From CALLJL01 sp964627255 (GTDB lineage Bacteria; Acidobacteriota; Aminicenantia; Aminicenantales; CALLJL01), in NCBI GenBank assembly GCA_964627255.1, contig CAZVIN010000114.1, positions 14,251 to 78,250 on the forward strand: a stretch of DNA of 64,000 nucleotides, written 5' to 3'. Position numbers and translations under genes: made by a program. This document shows, piece after piece, positions 18,650 to 27,612 of the stretch. The notes under the pieces are model-generated. The model did no database searches. It worked only from the letters and a program-made list of their open reading frames with translations, and was not told the origin of the DNA. Position 1 is the stretch's first letter; every line of letters starts with the position of its first letter.

Positions 18650-18713
18650 GGGAAAGAGAAGAGACCCCATTTATTTCTGGGATTATTTAGGTTACAAACT
18701 GAAGCCAAAAGAA

Positions 18714-18789
18714 TGGAGGCGCGGGTCGGACTCGAACCGACGAATCGAGGTTTTGCAGACCTCTCCCTTAGCCGCTTGGGTACCGCGCC
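18714..18789 (-). tRNA. tRNA-Cys (GCA), CCA encoded
   Basis: The minus strand folds into a full cloverleaf. The 7-bp acceptor stem starts GGCGCGG, the D-arm has AAGCGGCTAAGG, the anticodon stem is GAGGT with GCA in the loop, and the T-arm is CGGTTCGAGTCCG. T is the discriminator, followed by an encoded CCA. It lies 35 bp downstream of tRNA-Gly and is probably cotranscribed with it. Confidence 0.95.
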
Positions 18790-18824
18790 ATAAATATCTT
18801 TTCAAAATTAATCATTACCTAAAA

Positions 18825-18899
18825 TGGAGCGGGCGATGGGGCTTGAACCCACGACCTTCTGCTTGGCAAGCAGACGTTCTACCACTGAACTACGCCCGC
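18825..18899 (-). tRNA. tRNA-Gly (GCC), CCA encoded
   Basis: The minus strand gives a cloverleaf with acceptor GCGGGCG, the D-arm GTTCAGTGGTAGAAC, anticodon loop TTGCCAA (GCC), T-arm GGGTTCAAGCCCC, discriminator T and encoded CCA. It is the first gene of a two-tRNA unit with tRNA-Cys. Confidence 0.96.
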
Positions 18900-18914
18900 T
18901 CAAGGATTAACCGA

Positions 18915-18947
18915 ATTATAGATATCAAAAATAACTTAAGCTGTCAA
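18915..18947 (-). promoter_or_regulatory. Possible promoter of the tRNA-Gly/tRNA-Cys unit
   Basis: A perfect minus-strand TATAAT (18915-18920) lies 15 bp before tRNA-Gly, with TTGACA at 18942-18947. The 21-bp spacer is longer than usual, so the -35 assignment is uncertain. Confidence 0.45.
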
Positions 18948-18978
18948 CGAAAGTGGCCGGATAAAGAGCGGCAGAGAG

Positions 18979-19767
18979 TTACTTGGCCTGGATTTCGTAG
19001 CCTTTAAAGATGGCCTCTTTGGCCGAAAGAATTTTGACGGTGGCGGTCTTTTGGCCGGCGTCGATGACGATGACGTTGGCTATCGCCTCCCGAGGGGCTT
19101 TAGGATTAGCCCGCCTGTAAACCGTTAGTTGTTGTCCCACTTCTATTCCCTGTTCCCGACCGAGGTCGACAATCGCCCAGTGGCCAGCTGCTACCTGAAC
19201 AAAATCATTTTCCTGGAAGATAATGTGGCCTATGGGGCCGCGGCCAGGCGAAGCGTAAGGTTCAAACCCCAAATCCCGGCCCAGAAGCCCCTCTTTTTCC
19301 TCGTAGGGAAAAAGAAAATTGCCGACAGTGACGTGGCCGCAGGATTTCTCGATTCTCCCGACACTCACGGTCTCTTCACAACTGATTAACCTGACTCGGC
19401 CTCGCTTGCAGGCAAGATAACCAAAATCCCTTGCCTTGCCTAAAACTTCCACCAAAAAAAAGAGTTGCCCTATTTCCAGCCCGTCACTTTTGCCCTTATT
19501 TATATAAACCACGTCGTCGTCACTGAGCAGAATCTTTTCTTCTTGACGCTCGGCTCCAACCACCCGTAGGTCAGGAGGTTTGCCTTCAAGAACAAAATAA
19601 GAACAGTAAAGGTCAGATTCAGTAATCACAGGATACGTTTCCTGGAAAATCTTCGCTTTCTCAATCTGATACTGTTGAGTCTGAGCCAGGGCCAAACCAA
19701 CCAGGCCAACAGCTAAACCCAAAAAGACTAAAAATCCCCCGCGGCTTAAACTGAGTGATTGTTTCAT
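18979..19767 (-). CDS. Secreted protein with FlgT-like C-terminal region
   Basis: The 262-residue product starts at the ATG at 19767, which has AAGGAG five bases upstream. A cleavable signal peptide is apparent (GFLVFLGLAVGLVGLALAQT). The mature part is rich in beta strands. It has two similar segments, each with a phrase such as VYINKGKSDGLEIGQLFFLVE and VDLGREQGIEVGQQLTVYRR. This resembles the C-terminal beta domain of flagellar assembly protein T and LysM-associated envelope proteins. No flagellar gene is near. Envelope location is likely and function is unknown. Confidence 0.65.
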   Translation of the reverse strand: MKQSLSLSRGGFLVFLGLAVGLVGLALAQTQQYQIEKAKIFQETYPVITESDLYCSYFVLEGKPPDLRVVGAERQEEKILLSDDDVVYINKGKSDGLEIGQLFFLVEVLGKARDFGYLACKRGRVRLISCEETVSVGRIEKSCGHVTVGNFLFPYEEKEGLLGRDLGFEPYASPGRGPIGHIIFQENDFVQVAAGHWAIVDLGREQGIEVGQQLTVYRRANPKAPREAIANVIVIDAGQKTATVKILSAKEAIFKGYEIQAK

Positions 19768-19804
19768 GCTCACTCCTTTTGCCTATTTTGGCAATATTGG
19801 GCTT

Positions 19805-19834
19805 ATTATAAACGCTTTTCATTTTGCCTGTCAA
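19805..19834 (-). promoter_or_regulatory. Sigma-70 promoter of the secreted FlgT-like gene
   Basis: Minus-strand TTGACA (19829-19834) and perfect TATAAT (19805-19810) with an 18-bp spacer, about 38 bp before the start codon. Confidence 0.75.
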
Positions 19835-19867
19835 CAAGAATCCAAACCACTTATTTAGTCGCTGGAC

Positions 19868-19897
19868 TTGACAGAACTCTCTTTGATTTCATAACAT
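19868..19897 (+). promoter_or_regulatory. Sigma-70 promoter of the HU gene
   Basis: TTGACA (19868-19873) and TAACAT (19892-19897) with an 18-bp spacer, 50 bp upstream of the HU start and divergent from the promoter at 19805-19834. Confidence 0.6.
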
Positions 19898-19947
19898 AAC
19901 GCCATCGGAACCAAAAATCGCCATTGCCTTAAAGGAGGTGTCCTTTC

Positions 19948-20217
19948 ATGAATCGAAAAGACCTAACTCTGAGGTTGATGAAAGAGGCTGAGATTACGAC
20001 TATTCAGGCCACCAAAGCTGTTAACGCGATGATTGAGGGGATTAAAGCGGCGCTAAAAAGGGGGGAAAGGGTCACCCTTTCCGGGTTTGGTAGCTTTGAA
20101 GTCAAGGTGCGTAATCCGCGGAAAGGAAGAAATCCTAAAACAGGTCAAGAAGTGGCTATTCCTAAGAAAAAAAGAATTAAATTCAACCCCAGTAAGAGCT
20201 TCCGGGAAGCGCTCTGA
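19948..20217 (+). CDS. hup: HU family DNA-binding protein
   Basis: An 89-residue nucleoid protein of usual HU length, dimeric and binding bent DNA. MNRKDLTLRLMKEAEITTIQATKAV forms the helical dimer part. GERVTLSGFGSFEVKVRNPRKGRNPKTGQ holds the beta saddle and the DNA-intercalating arm with its tip proline. A very strong AAAGGAGGT ribosome site precedes the ATG. Whether it is HU or IHF-like cannot be told. It stands alone with its own promoter. Confidence 0.94.
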   Translation: MNRKDLTLRLMKEAEITTIQATKAVNAMIEGIKAALKRGERVTLSGFGSFEVKVRNPRKGRNPKTGQEVAIPKKKRIKFNPSKSFREAL

Positions 20218-20307
20218 GTCATTAGCTTAGGTCAACCTTAACACCATTTTACGCTTAGAGTTCCAATCATAGACTTTTTCTGTCGCTTTTCCTACAATAA
20301 AAATCTC

Positions 20308-21384
20308 ATGTTAGCCAAAAATAAAAAGATAAAAATAGCTCTGCTTTTTGGTGGCCGTTCAGCCGAGCATGAGATTTCGCTTCTTTCCGCCTCCGCCATC
20401 TATCGTCATTTAAACCGGGAAAAATATGAAGTATTCTCTCTGTATCTCCCTCGCCAGGGCGGTTGGAAAATAGTCCCCTCTCCCCTTCTTCCTCTGCAGG
20501 AGTTAGAAAAGGGGGGCGCCTTGTCCTTGCTTCCCTGGGACCAAGGCGCGAATTTTTCCTCCCTCGAGGCCGATGTTTATTTCCCTATTCTTCATGGCCC
20601 CTACGGCGAAGACGGCACTATCCAGGGAATGCTGGAGCTTGCGGGAGTCCCTTATGTTGGCCCAGGTGTTTTGGCCTCGGCTTTGGGAATGGATAAGGTG
20701 GCGATGAAAGCGGCTTTTGCCGCTCGCCAGCTCCCGCTGGTGCGCTTTCTCAGCTTTATGGAAGCGGATTGGCTCGAGCGACCAGAGGAAATTATCGCCG
20801 AGACCCGCGCCAGCCTGCCCTTGCCCCTTTTTATCAAACCAGCTAATTTAGGCTCGAGCGTTGGTGTTACTAAGGTCAAGACTTGGGCTGAATTAAAACC
20901 AGCCTTAGAGTTGGCCTTCAGCTATGACCGTAAAATCCTGGTGGAAGAAGGCATCTCGGCTCGAGAAATTGAATGCAGCGTCCTGGGAAATGACCAGCCT
21001 CGAGCGTCGCTTCCGGGAGAAGTTATCCCTTTCCGAGAATTTTATGATTATCAAGATAAATATCTGGAAGGTAAAACTGAGTTTAAAATCCCCGCCGACT
21101 TATCATCTCAACAAATAATCGAGGTTCAGCACTTAGCTATCGAAGCTTACAAGGCTATTGATTGTTCAGGGATGGCTCGGGTGGACCTTTTTTTTGAGCG
21201 CCGCCAAGAAGCCTTTTATGTCAACGAAGTTAACACCATTCCCGGCTTCACAGAAATCAGTATGTACCCCAAACTGTGGGAGGTCAGCGGTTTGCCCTTC
21301 TCCGAGCTCCTCGACGAGCTCATTTCCCTTGCCTTTGAAAGACACGAAAAGAAAAAGCGTTGCCTAACCCCCGACCTTAAATGA
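20308..21384 (+). CDS. ddl: D-alanine--D-alanine ligase
   Basis: A 358-residue ATP-grasp enzyme that joins two D-alanines for peptidoglycan precursors. LLFGGRSAEHEISLLSA is the N-terminal signature. LHGPYGEDGTIQGMLELAGVPYVGPGV marks the substrate region. PLFIKPANLGSSVGVTKV is the ATP-grasp lysine loop. GMARVDLFFE and NEVNTIPGFT provide the magnesium ligands. Its end overlaps ruvX by four bases. No clear ribosome site precedes the ATG, so a weak start is possible. Confidence 0.95.
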   Translation: MLAKNKKIKIALLFGGRSAEHEISLLSASAIYRHLNREKYEVFSLYLPRQGGWKIVPSPLLPLQELEKGGALSLLPWDQGANFSSLEADVYFPILHGPYGEDGTIQGMLELAGVPYVGPGVLASALGMDKVAMKAAFAARQLPLVRFLSFMEADWLERPEEIIAETRASLPLPLFIKPANLGSSVGVTKVKTWAELKPALELAFSYDRKILVEEGISAREIECSVLGNDQPRASLPGEVIPFREFYDYQDKYLEGKTEFKIPADLSSQQIIEVQHLAIEAYKAIDCSGMARVDLFFERRQEAFYVNEVNTIPGFTEISMYPKLWEVSGLPFSELLDELISLAFERHEKKKRCLTPDLK

Positions 21385-21809
21385 GAATCTTAGCCATTGA
21401 CTACGGCGAAAAATGGTTGGGCTTAGCGCTAAGCGACCCCCTCCAGATAACTGCCCAGCCCTTAGGAAGTCACTGTCTCAGTACAGAGGAGGAGAACCGC
21501 CTTTTTTTCGCCCAGCTTGTAGCTAAACACGATATCGGTCAAATAATTGTCGGCTGGCCGTTACAAATGAACGGGGAATCAGGCAACCAAGCCCGACGAG
21601 CCCAGGAGTTCGCTTCCTGGTTAGAAAAAAATTTCTCTTTGCCTGTTGTCCTTTGGGATGAGCGCCTCACTACTAAGCAAGCGCAAAACCTGATGCAGGA
21701 GCAAAATATACCCGCCGCCAAGGGCAAAAAAATAGAACATACGATCGCTGCTGTCTTGATCCTCGAAAGCTATCTCGAAAGGAAGAGACTGGATGAATCT
21801 GGTAATTAG
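21381..21809 (+). CDS. ruvX: Holliday junction resolvase-like protein RuvX (YqgF)
   Basis: A 142-residue RNase H fold nuclease. ILAIDYGEKWLGLALSD gives the first catalytic Asp, IIVGWPLQMNGESG the central strand, LWDERLTT the Glu, and the C-terminal IAAVLILESYL the last conserved helix. Family members process Holliday junctions or the 16S rRNA 5' end. ATGA overlaps with ddl and a 17-bp overlap with mltG indicate one operon. The mltG-ruvX neighbourhood is common in bacteria. Confidence 0.92.
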   Translation: MRILAIDYGEKWLGLALSDPLQITAQPLGSHCLSTEEENRLFFAQLVAKHDIGQIIVGWPLQMNGESGNQARRAQEFASWLEKNFSLPVVLWDERLTTKQAQNLMQEQNIPAAKGKKIEHTIAAVLILESYLERKRLDESGN

Positions 21810-22830
21810 GACATGGCGTTTCCTACTGGAGTTGGGTTTAATTTTTATCCTCTTGGGAACTTGGTTGGCAGTAAAGGAAATATACCAGCCCCTCTCCATT
21901 GCGGCTGATAATAATTCCCTGGAAATCGAAAAGGGAATGAGTTTTCATCAAATCCATCAAGAATTAAACCAAAAAAAACTAAGGCTCCAACCGCGTATTT
22001 CGGCGGCTTTTTTTCAGCTCTATTTTGCGCCAGCCTATTTACAAGCTGGCGAGTATCGGCTCGCAACGACCGAAACGCTTAAATCCCTTTGGCTCAAGAT
22101 GATTAAGGGACAGGTCTGGCTGCATCCGCTCACTATCCGCGAAGGGATGACCGCCTCGGAAATAGCGGAGTCGCTCGCCTTGCTTAGCCAAAGGGAAGCC
22201 GAATGCTGGCAGGCAATCCGTGACCCTGGTTTGATTAGCGATTTAGACCCGGAGGCTAAAGATTTGGAGGGTTATCTTTTCCCCGAAACTTATTATTTCC
22301 CCAAAGGTATCGAGCCGCAAAAAGCTTTAAAGGCGATGATAGACGGATTTCGCCTAACCTTTTCCCCTGAATGGAAAGAGAGAGCTAAGGAGCTGGGCCT
22401 AACCATAAGAGAAGTTGTCACCTTAGCTTCCTTGATTGAAAAAGAAACGGGCATTCCTGAGGAAAGGCCGCTCATAGCCGCTGTCTTTCATAATCGTTTA
22501 AAACGAGGGATGAAACTCGATTGTGACCCGACTGTTCTTTATGCCCTGGCGCGAGCCGGCCAGAAGAAAAACAAACTCCTTCAAGAGGACCTAAAATTCC
22601 CCTCTCCCTATAATACTTATCTCCATCCGGGCCTGCCGCCAGGACCTATCTGTAATCCTGGTCGAGAATCCTTACAAGCGGCGCTTTATCCCGCGGCGGT
22701 GAATTTCCTTTATTTTGTCTCCCGGGGCAACGGTTACCATCAATTCAGCGTCACTTACCAAGAACACCTGCGAGCGGTGGCTTCCTATCAAAAAAAAGGC
22801 CCAAGGCCAAACCTAAACCGTAAGCCCTAA
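21793..22830 (+). CDS. mltG: Endolytic murein transglycosylase
   Basis: A 345-residue inner-membrane enzyme that cuts nascent glycan strands. One N-terminal transmembrane helix (LELGLIFILLGTWLAVKEI) is followed by a LysM-like region (MSFHQIHQELNQKKL). The YceG catalytic domain has DLEGYLFPETYYF, LASLIEKETGIPEERPLIAAVFHNRLKRGM with the catalytic glutamate, and the conserved SPYNTYLHPGLPPGPICNPG block. Third gene of the ddl-ruvX-mltG operon. Confidence 0.95.
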   Translation: MNLVIRTWRFLLELGLIFILLGTWLAVKEIYQPLSIAADNNSLEIEKGMSFHQIHQELNQKKLRLQPRISAAFFQLYFAPAYLQAGEYRLATTETLKSLWLKMIKGQVWLHPLTIREGMTASEIAESLALLSQREAECWQAIRDPGLISDLDPEAKDLEGYLFPETYYFPKGIEPQKALKAMIDGFRLTFSPEWKERAKELGLTIREVVTLASLIEKETGIPEERPLIAAVFHNRLKRGMKLDCDPTVLYALARAGQKKNKLLQEDLKFPSPYNTYLHPGLPPGPICNPGRESLQAALYPAAVNFLYFVSRGNGYHQFSVTYQEHLRAVASYQKKGPRPNLNRKP

Positions 22831-23041
22831 GGAATCACCTTTTCGGGTGTAATTTATATTTAAACGACCTTTTCTTGAGAAGTTTTGTTTTCCTGAAGGA
22901 CGGCCTCGTTGCCACCTAAACGAGTTATTGTTTTTGTCCTGTTGCTCTGGTATATTAAGCAAGTTATGTTAAGAATGGCTAAGGAAGTTGTTAATTTTTT
23001 TTACAATAAGGGCGACGTGGCCTGAAAAAAAATACTAAGAG

Positions 23042-23058
23042 TTGGCATAAAAATTGCT
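23042..23058 (+). promoter_or_regulatory. Sigma-54 (-24/-12) type promoter
   Basis: TTGGCATAAAAATTGCT has the invariant GG (23044-23045) and GC (23056-23057) exactly ten bases apart, and matches the TGGCAC/TTGCW consensus at most positions. It lies 36 bp before the ATG of the secreted protein gene at 23094, a normal leader length. No sigma-54 activator gene lies in the window. Confidence 0.6.
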
Positions 23059-23093
23059 AAAATAATTTTTCTGAGGATTTTTTAGGAGGAAAA

Positions 23094-24191
23094 ATGAAAA
23101 TCAAACCATTGCTTACCCCTTGGCTGCTGGTTTTGGTAGTCATTGCTGTCTTTATCTCTACTTTGTCCGCCTCCCCTTATTTGCAGAGACAAAAAAACCA
23201 GCCTCAGCAGCCCAAGGGGGCACCGATTTATATTCCGGATGAAGTCAAAAAGGTAATGTTAGAGGGAATGGCTACCCGGCAACCTCGCCTGGATATTCCT
23301 TTTACTGTTGACCATAACCTTTATCTCCCCGCTCGAGATGGACTCCACAGCGTCTTTTTCCTGAAAATAAGAAACGCCGATTTAGGTTATCGTCCGGCTG
23401 GCTCAGCCAGTCCGGTGGAAAAAGAGGGGGCCGCCAGCCAGGAGACCCAGGCGCAGGCAGCTCCCAGGCCTCAACTCCAGGCCACCTTTAATATTTTCTT
23501 AATGTTTAACGCCCTGGAAGGCGACCAGCCCAAACTTTTCCGAGAAGTGTACATGCCTTGCAATCTACTAGTCGATGAAGCCTCCCTTAATTTAGAGAAG
23601 GAAGACTATTACACTTTTGGCTATCCTTTGCCCGCCGGCCATTATCTCCTCGGGATAGCCTTGACCTCTCTGGACCTGAAAAGAATTGGCGTTCAATATT
23701 ATGAATTCACCCTGCCTGACCCGGCTACCTTCACAGAATCCATGGACACCACGCCTGTTTTCTTCGTTAAATCAATCGACCGCATGGACGCCCCAGAAAT
23801 GCGGACCACTTTACACAAAGATTATTTCACTTATTCGGTTCTTAAAATCGTCCCCAACAGCGAACGAGTTTTTGCTGTCGGCGAAAACCTGGATATCTTC
23901 TTCTTCATCCTTGGCGCCCAGCCTTCGGCCGAACAAAAATATAATCTTGAGATTAACTATGAAGTCAAAAAGGATGAGGAATTGGCCATTCGCTGGGTAC
24001 CTCAAATCTACGATGCTCCGCTGGTCAGCCAGCCATTGCCGCTGAAACAAACTGTAATCATCAAGCAAGGTGAGGAGCAACGGCAGGAAACTAGAGACCT
24101 GCCTGAAGGAAAATACACCTTAGGAATCCAGATTCAGGATAAAGTTTCTGGCAAAACCTTGACTAAAACAGTCAATTTTGAAGTGCGCTGA
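23094..24191 (+). CDS. Secreted protein of unknown function, next to the GWxTD genes
   Basis: A 365-residue exported protein. The start ATG follows AGGAGG. A signal peptide (LLVLVVIAVFISTLSASPYL) is followed by a low-complexity Gln/Pro stretch. Beta-rich segments carry motifs such as LPARDGLHSVFFLKIRN, PLPAGHYLLGIALTSLDLKRIGVQYYEFTLPD and LPEGKYTLGIQIQDKVSGK. The last resembles the beta-sandwich ends of GWxTD-type proteins. It converges on two GWxTD genes across a shared terminator, so a common envelope role is likely, but the family was not recognised. Confidence 0.7.
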   Translation: MKIKPLLTPWLLVLVVIAVFISTLSASPYLQRQKNQPQQPKGAPIYIPDEVKKVMLEGMATRQPRLDIPFTVDHNLYLPARDGLHSVFFLKIRNADLGYRPAGSASPVEKEGAASQETQAQAAPRPQLQATFNIFLMFNALEGDQPKLFREVYMPCNLLVDEASLNLEKEDYYTFGYPLPAGHYLLGIALTSLDLKRIGVQYYEFTLPDPATFTESMDTTPVFFVKSIDRMDAPEMRTTLHKDYFTYSVLKIVPNSERVFAVGENLDIFFFILGAQPSAEQKYNLEINYEVKKDEELAIRWVPQIYDAPLVSQPLPLKQTVIIKQGEEQRQETRDLPEGKYTLGIQIQDKVSGKTLTKTVNFEVR

Positions 24192-24200
24192 TAAAAGAGG

Positions 24201-24236
24201 GGGCTACTTCTTAAAGTAGCCCCGTTTTCTTTCTTA
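24201..24236. terminator. Hairpin terminator, probably bidirectional
   Basis: A perfect 10-bp stem (24201-24210 with 24215-24224) and 4-nt loop is followed by GTTTTCTTTCTT on the plus strand and by a weaker T-rich stretch on the minus strand. It separates the convergent genes at 23094 and 24296. Confidence 0.85.
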
Positions 24237-24295
24237 GCTCTTCCCAATTTAAAATAATCTCTGGTCAGCAAAAAGTTTTCACTTGATTAGAGGCT

Positions 24296-26389
24296 TTATT
24301 TTTTTTCCACTTCCTGAAGCAGCTTTTTTACCGCTTCCTGGTTAGGGTTAAGACGGAGAGAAGCTTGCAGAACTTCAATAGCTCGTGTTTTTTCGCCCGT
24401 CCGGAAAAAGCATTCCCCTAAGGCGTTAAGCAGCCTAACGTCGCTATTATAAATTTTATTGCCTTGGAGCAGACTTTCTTTAGCTTCTTCATAACGTCTC
24501 AGCCCCATCAAGGCCAACCCTCTCCAGAGATAATAATCAAATTTAGCTTTCTCGTCGGTGGAGAGAGGAGCCAAAATTTCCAGGGCCCGGTCAAATTTCT
24601 TGGTTTTGATTAGAAATTGAGAATAACCCAAAAGAGCTTCGCTGTAATCAGGTTTGAGCTGAAGAGCCTTTTCGTATTGACTGGCCGCCAGCTCCAAAGA
24701 GTTAATGCGCTCGTACTGATGAGCCAGCATCAAATGATAAATGTGGCGGTTGCTCAGGGGAAGACCCTTGGTAGAAACCATAGGGTGGGGCAAGGTTTTT
24801 TCGGGAGAAATGATAAACTGGCTGGTTTTTTCCTCAAGAACCTGCCCCCCGCCGTCGAGAAGCCTAACCTTCATTTCATAATAATCAGGCGGAAGTTCTG
24901 CTACTGGTAAGGGCTGGCTAAAAGCCAAGATTCGTTGCCGCGGCTGGCTCGAAAGACGGAGCACAAACGATTTTTCGACGGGGTTCATCTCGCGCATTCC
25001 CTTTATCTCAACCCGAAGGCTGCCTTGCTGCCAGAGAGAATCTGGGGGTTCAGAAAGGCACATCACCGCCAAAGCCTCGTCCTGACCGGAAAAGATATTC
25101 TTGGGGTCGACCATCAGCTTCCGGTCAAGAATTTTAAACGGGATGTGAACGCCGACCTGATAACTTTCACTCCGGTGACCCAGCCAGGGGCCGAAAAGAA
25201 GAGGCCGCGAGGTGGAAACGGCCGGGATAGAAATGTCTTTTTCTAAGAGGCTGAATTCCTTGGCAATCGGGTTTTGCAATAAGACAATCAATTTATAATC
25301 GCCTTCAATTACCGGGAAAGTATCCTCGATAGAGAGCCCGTTGGCTTTGACCTTAGGGGCATCCTGCTGCGAAAAATAAAAGGGAATTTCCTTGCTATAC
25401 TGGAATATTATGTTGTCTTTCAATCTCAGGCTCAGGTTAAGCTGAAAGGGACAATAGTACTGGTCCTTAGGCTCATAGTAATCGACAGAAATGCTCTTGG
25501 GTACCATGGCCAAATGAACAAAGGAAAGACCCGTGGCCGGGTCAGGAATCACGGCTACAGTTGACTCGCAATCCACATAATTTGTCAGGTATTCGGTGCT
25601 AACTACGCCCTTATAATCTAAGAAATGGGTAGCATAAGAAGGATTAACTTCTTTTTTCGGTGATTCCAGAATATTGGCCAGAATTATGTTATTCCGGGGG
25701 GAAGGCGTGTAGCCATAACTGAATTCTCCAGGAACGATAGAAATGGCAATGTCGGCTAAGGTGGGAGCAATTTCTTTTATTTTTTCGTAGAGTTCCTCGT
25801 AATTAGTCGGGTCGATATCTCGTTTATCAATGAGCAAGCTCGCCGGCCCATCTGTCACTGGGTCATAAAGCTTATACTCCCCTACCCCGCCGCGCTGATA
25901 AAAAAGAAGGACAAAATGGGGCGGCAGGTCTTTCCGCGGGTCGCCGTAATAGGACCAGGCTTGACAGGGAACGAGAAAACTGGAGGATTCAAACCGTTCG
26001 ATACTTACCGGCTCTCCTAAAATGATATAAATCCGCCCCATATCCGTGCGCCATCCCTCGCGGGTTGTGCTTCGACCATAAAATTTATTGGCGTGATTGA
26101 AACGCCGCATATGTTCATCTTTGTACTCATTTTCCGGCGTCCCCGGCGTTGGGTCACGCTGACGCCAGAAGGCCTCGACAAACAAGTCGCGGTCACGGTC
26201 GTTTTCTAATTTTAAAAATACCTCCCTTTCCTGGGGCAAAATGATGTACTGAACCAGCTTCAGCCAATCGCGGTATTTTTCTGGCAGGTCGGACTCTTTA
26301 ACTTTGACCTGGCCAAAAAGAGGGAAGAAAAAAAATAAACCAATAATCATTGTGAGAATTATACTTTTTATATTTAATTTATCTTTCAT
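24296..26389 (-). CDS. GWxTD domain protein with C-terminal TPR repeats
   Basis: A 697-residue exported protein. The ATG at 26389 is five bases after GGAGG. A signal peptide (IILTMIIGLFFFFPLFGQ) leads into the GWxTD domain: DLFVEAFWRQRDPTPGTPENE, then GWRTDMGRIYIILGEP at about residue 112. The middle (200-540) is beta-rich. The last 150 residues form three to four tetratricopeptide repeats (AASQYEKALQLKPDYSEALLGY and similar). GWxTD proteins are frequent in Acidobacteriota and Bacteroidota, but no biochemical function is established. Neighbouring genes suggest a cell-envelope complex. Confidence 0.8.
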   Translation of the reverse strand: MKDKLNIKSIILTMIIGLFFFFPLFGQVKVKESDLPEKYRDWLKLVQYIILPQEREVFLKLENDRDRDLFVEAFWRQRDPTPGTPENEYKDEHMRRFNHANKFYGRSTTREGWRTDMGRIYIILGEPVSIERFESSSFLVPCQAWSYYGDPRKDLPPHFVLLFYQRGGVGEYKLYDPVTDGPASLLIDKRDIDPTNYEELYEKIKEIAPTLADIAISIVPGEFSYGYTPSPRNNIILANILESPKKEVNPSYATHFLDYKGVVSTEYLTNYVDCESTVAVIPDPATGLSFVHLAMVPKSISVDYYEPKDQYYCPFQLNLSLRLKDNIIFQYSKEIPFYFSQQDAPKVKANGLSIEDTFPVIEGDYKLIVLLQNPIAKEFSLLEKDISIPAVSTSRPLLFGPWLGHRSESYQVGVHIPFKILDRKLMVDPKNIFSGQDEALAVMCLSEPPDSLWQQGSLRVEIKGMREMNPVEKSFVLRLSSQPRQRILAFSQPLPVAELPPDYYEMKVRLLDGGGQVLEEKTSQFIISPEKTLPHPMVSTKGLPLSNRHIYHLMLAHQYERINSLELAASQYEKALQLKPDYSEALLGYSQFLIKTKKFDRALEILAPLSTDEKAKFDYYLWRGLALMGLRRYEEAKESLLQGNKIYNSDVRLLNALGECFFRTGEKTRAIEVLQASLRLNPNQEAVKKLLQEVEKK

Positions 26390-26556
26390 CACGACCTCCA
26401 GCCAAAAAATTTGGGGCCATTTTCTTTCGCCAGAAAAGTGAGCTGAGCTTTTTCGCTTATGATTCAGGTCTAAAAATTATTTTTCCTCCGGCTTCTTTCG
26501 AGCCATTATCCTTGGTCCTAAAAAGCACTTCCAGGTTGTTTGCTTGGGGAGCAAAA

Positions 26557-27489
26557 TCATTTCTCGAAGCTCATCTCAAAAATCTTCCTGACCTTGGGAA
26601 AAGTTCCTCCCTGCCCATAAATTAAGCAATCCACGTAGTAGTCGCCCGGATCCACGCCGAGAGAAAAAGAAAATTCAACTGTTTTCATCTTAGCGGCGTC
26701 TTCCTCCTTTAAACTTAACTTCCTCTCCTGCTGAAAGCGTTGCACCTTTCGGCCCTCTTTATCATAGATAAAAAACTCAAAGATTAGGTTAGCAGTTAGC
26801 TCTCCCCCAGCGGAAGGCAGATGGAAAGCCTTAAAGGGAAGAGAAACAGTAACCCCCTGACCAGCCTCACTCGGAGCCAGGTCAAAGTCTACTTTTTGAA
26901 CTTTTAGCCCTTTCTCCGTCAAGCCAATCTGGCCCAATTTCATCTTCTCCATAGCGCCAAAGAAGTCGCCGCTATAGTTTCTAATTTCAAAATGGCTCAT
27001 TCCATTTCTGTCGGCAAATTCGACCACCAGCTCATAGTCATAATAAATCCACCAGAGAATTGAGCCGCGGATGTTGGGGTCGTCATGGGTAAAAAACTCC
27101 TCAAATTTATCCGGCGGCCCCATATAAATATAAATCCGGCCCCGGTCTGTCTTCCAGCCAGGGACGCCTTCTCTAAAATGCTTATTGGCATAATCAATCC
27201 GACGATAAAATTCATTCTTGAACTCATTTTCCTCGGTCTCGGGGTCAGGGTCTCTTTTGGCCCAGAATTCTTCGATAAATTCCTGACGTGAGGCGGCATC
27301 GGTAAGCTGGGAAAAAATTTTGTCCTCCTCGCCCGTCATGATTAATCGGGCGTACTCATAAAATCGCTGACTTTCCGGGTCGAGCTGCAGACGGGGGGCT
27401 CGCGAACAAAAACACAGCACTCCACTTAGTAAATAAATTAATCCTCTTCTTAGGAAACAACTAAATGGCCAAGTCCGTTTAAGCCTCAA
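26557..27489 (-). CDS. GWxTD domain protein, short form
   Basis: A 310-residue protein from a TTG start. It is the only plausible start, because an in-frame TGA lies six codons upstream and GAGG sits six bases before it. The N-terminus is hydrophobic (GLIYLLSGVLCFCS). A cysteine is present but the lipobox is poor. The GWxTD domain follows: FIEEFWAKRDPDPETEENEF and GWKTDRGRIYIYMGPP at residue 111, nearly the same position as in the 697-residue paralogue. The C-terminal third is a beta-sandwich ending DPGDYYVDCLIYGQGG. It lies between the larger GWxTD gene and the TPR gene on the same strand. Confidence 0.78.
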   Translation of the reverse strand: MRLKRTWPFSCFLRRGLIYLLSGVLCFCSRAPRLQLDPESQRFYEYARLIMTGEEDKIFSQLTDAASRQEFIEEFWAKRDPDPETEENEFKNEFYRRIDYANKHFREGVPGWKTDRGRIYIYMGPPDKFEEFFTHDDPNIRGSILWWIYYDYELVVEFADRNGMSHFEIRNYSGDFFGAMEKMKLGQIGLTEKGLKVQKVDFDLAPSEAGQGVTVSLPFKAFHLPSAGGELTANLIFEFFIYDKEGRKVQRFQQERKLSLKEEDAAKMKTVEFSFSLGVDPGDYYVDCLIYGQGGTFPKVRKIFEMSFEK

Positions 27490-27612
27490 AATGGCCCTCG
27501 CTTCTCACCTTTTTTTCGACTCCTCTTCCTTTTTTCCCAGGTTTTCCGTCCTTAGTTCTTTCACCAAAACTTTCCCCTTTTTACCCCGTGCTTTTATTCC
27601 TTCCTCGATTTT

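Noticed and set aside
18540..18700. 6S RNA, SRP RNA or tmRNA for the nested inverted repeat
   Set aside because: The conserved sequence signatures of these RNAs (for example the GGAAG tetraloop region of SRP RNA or a tRNA-like end) are absent.
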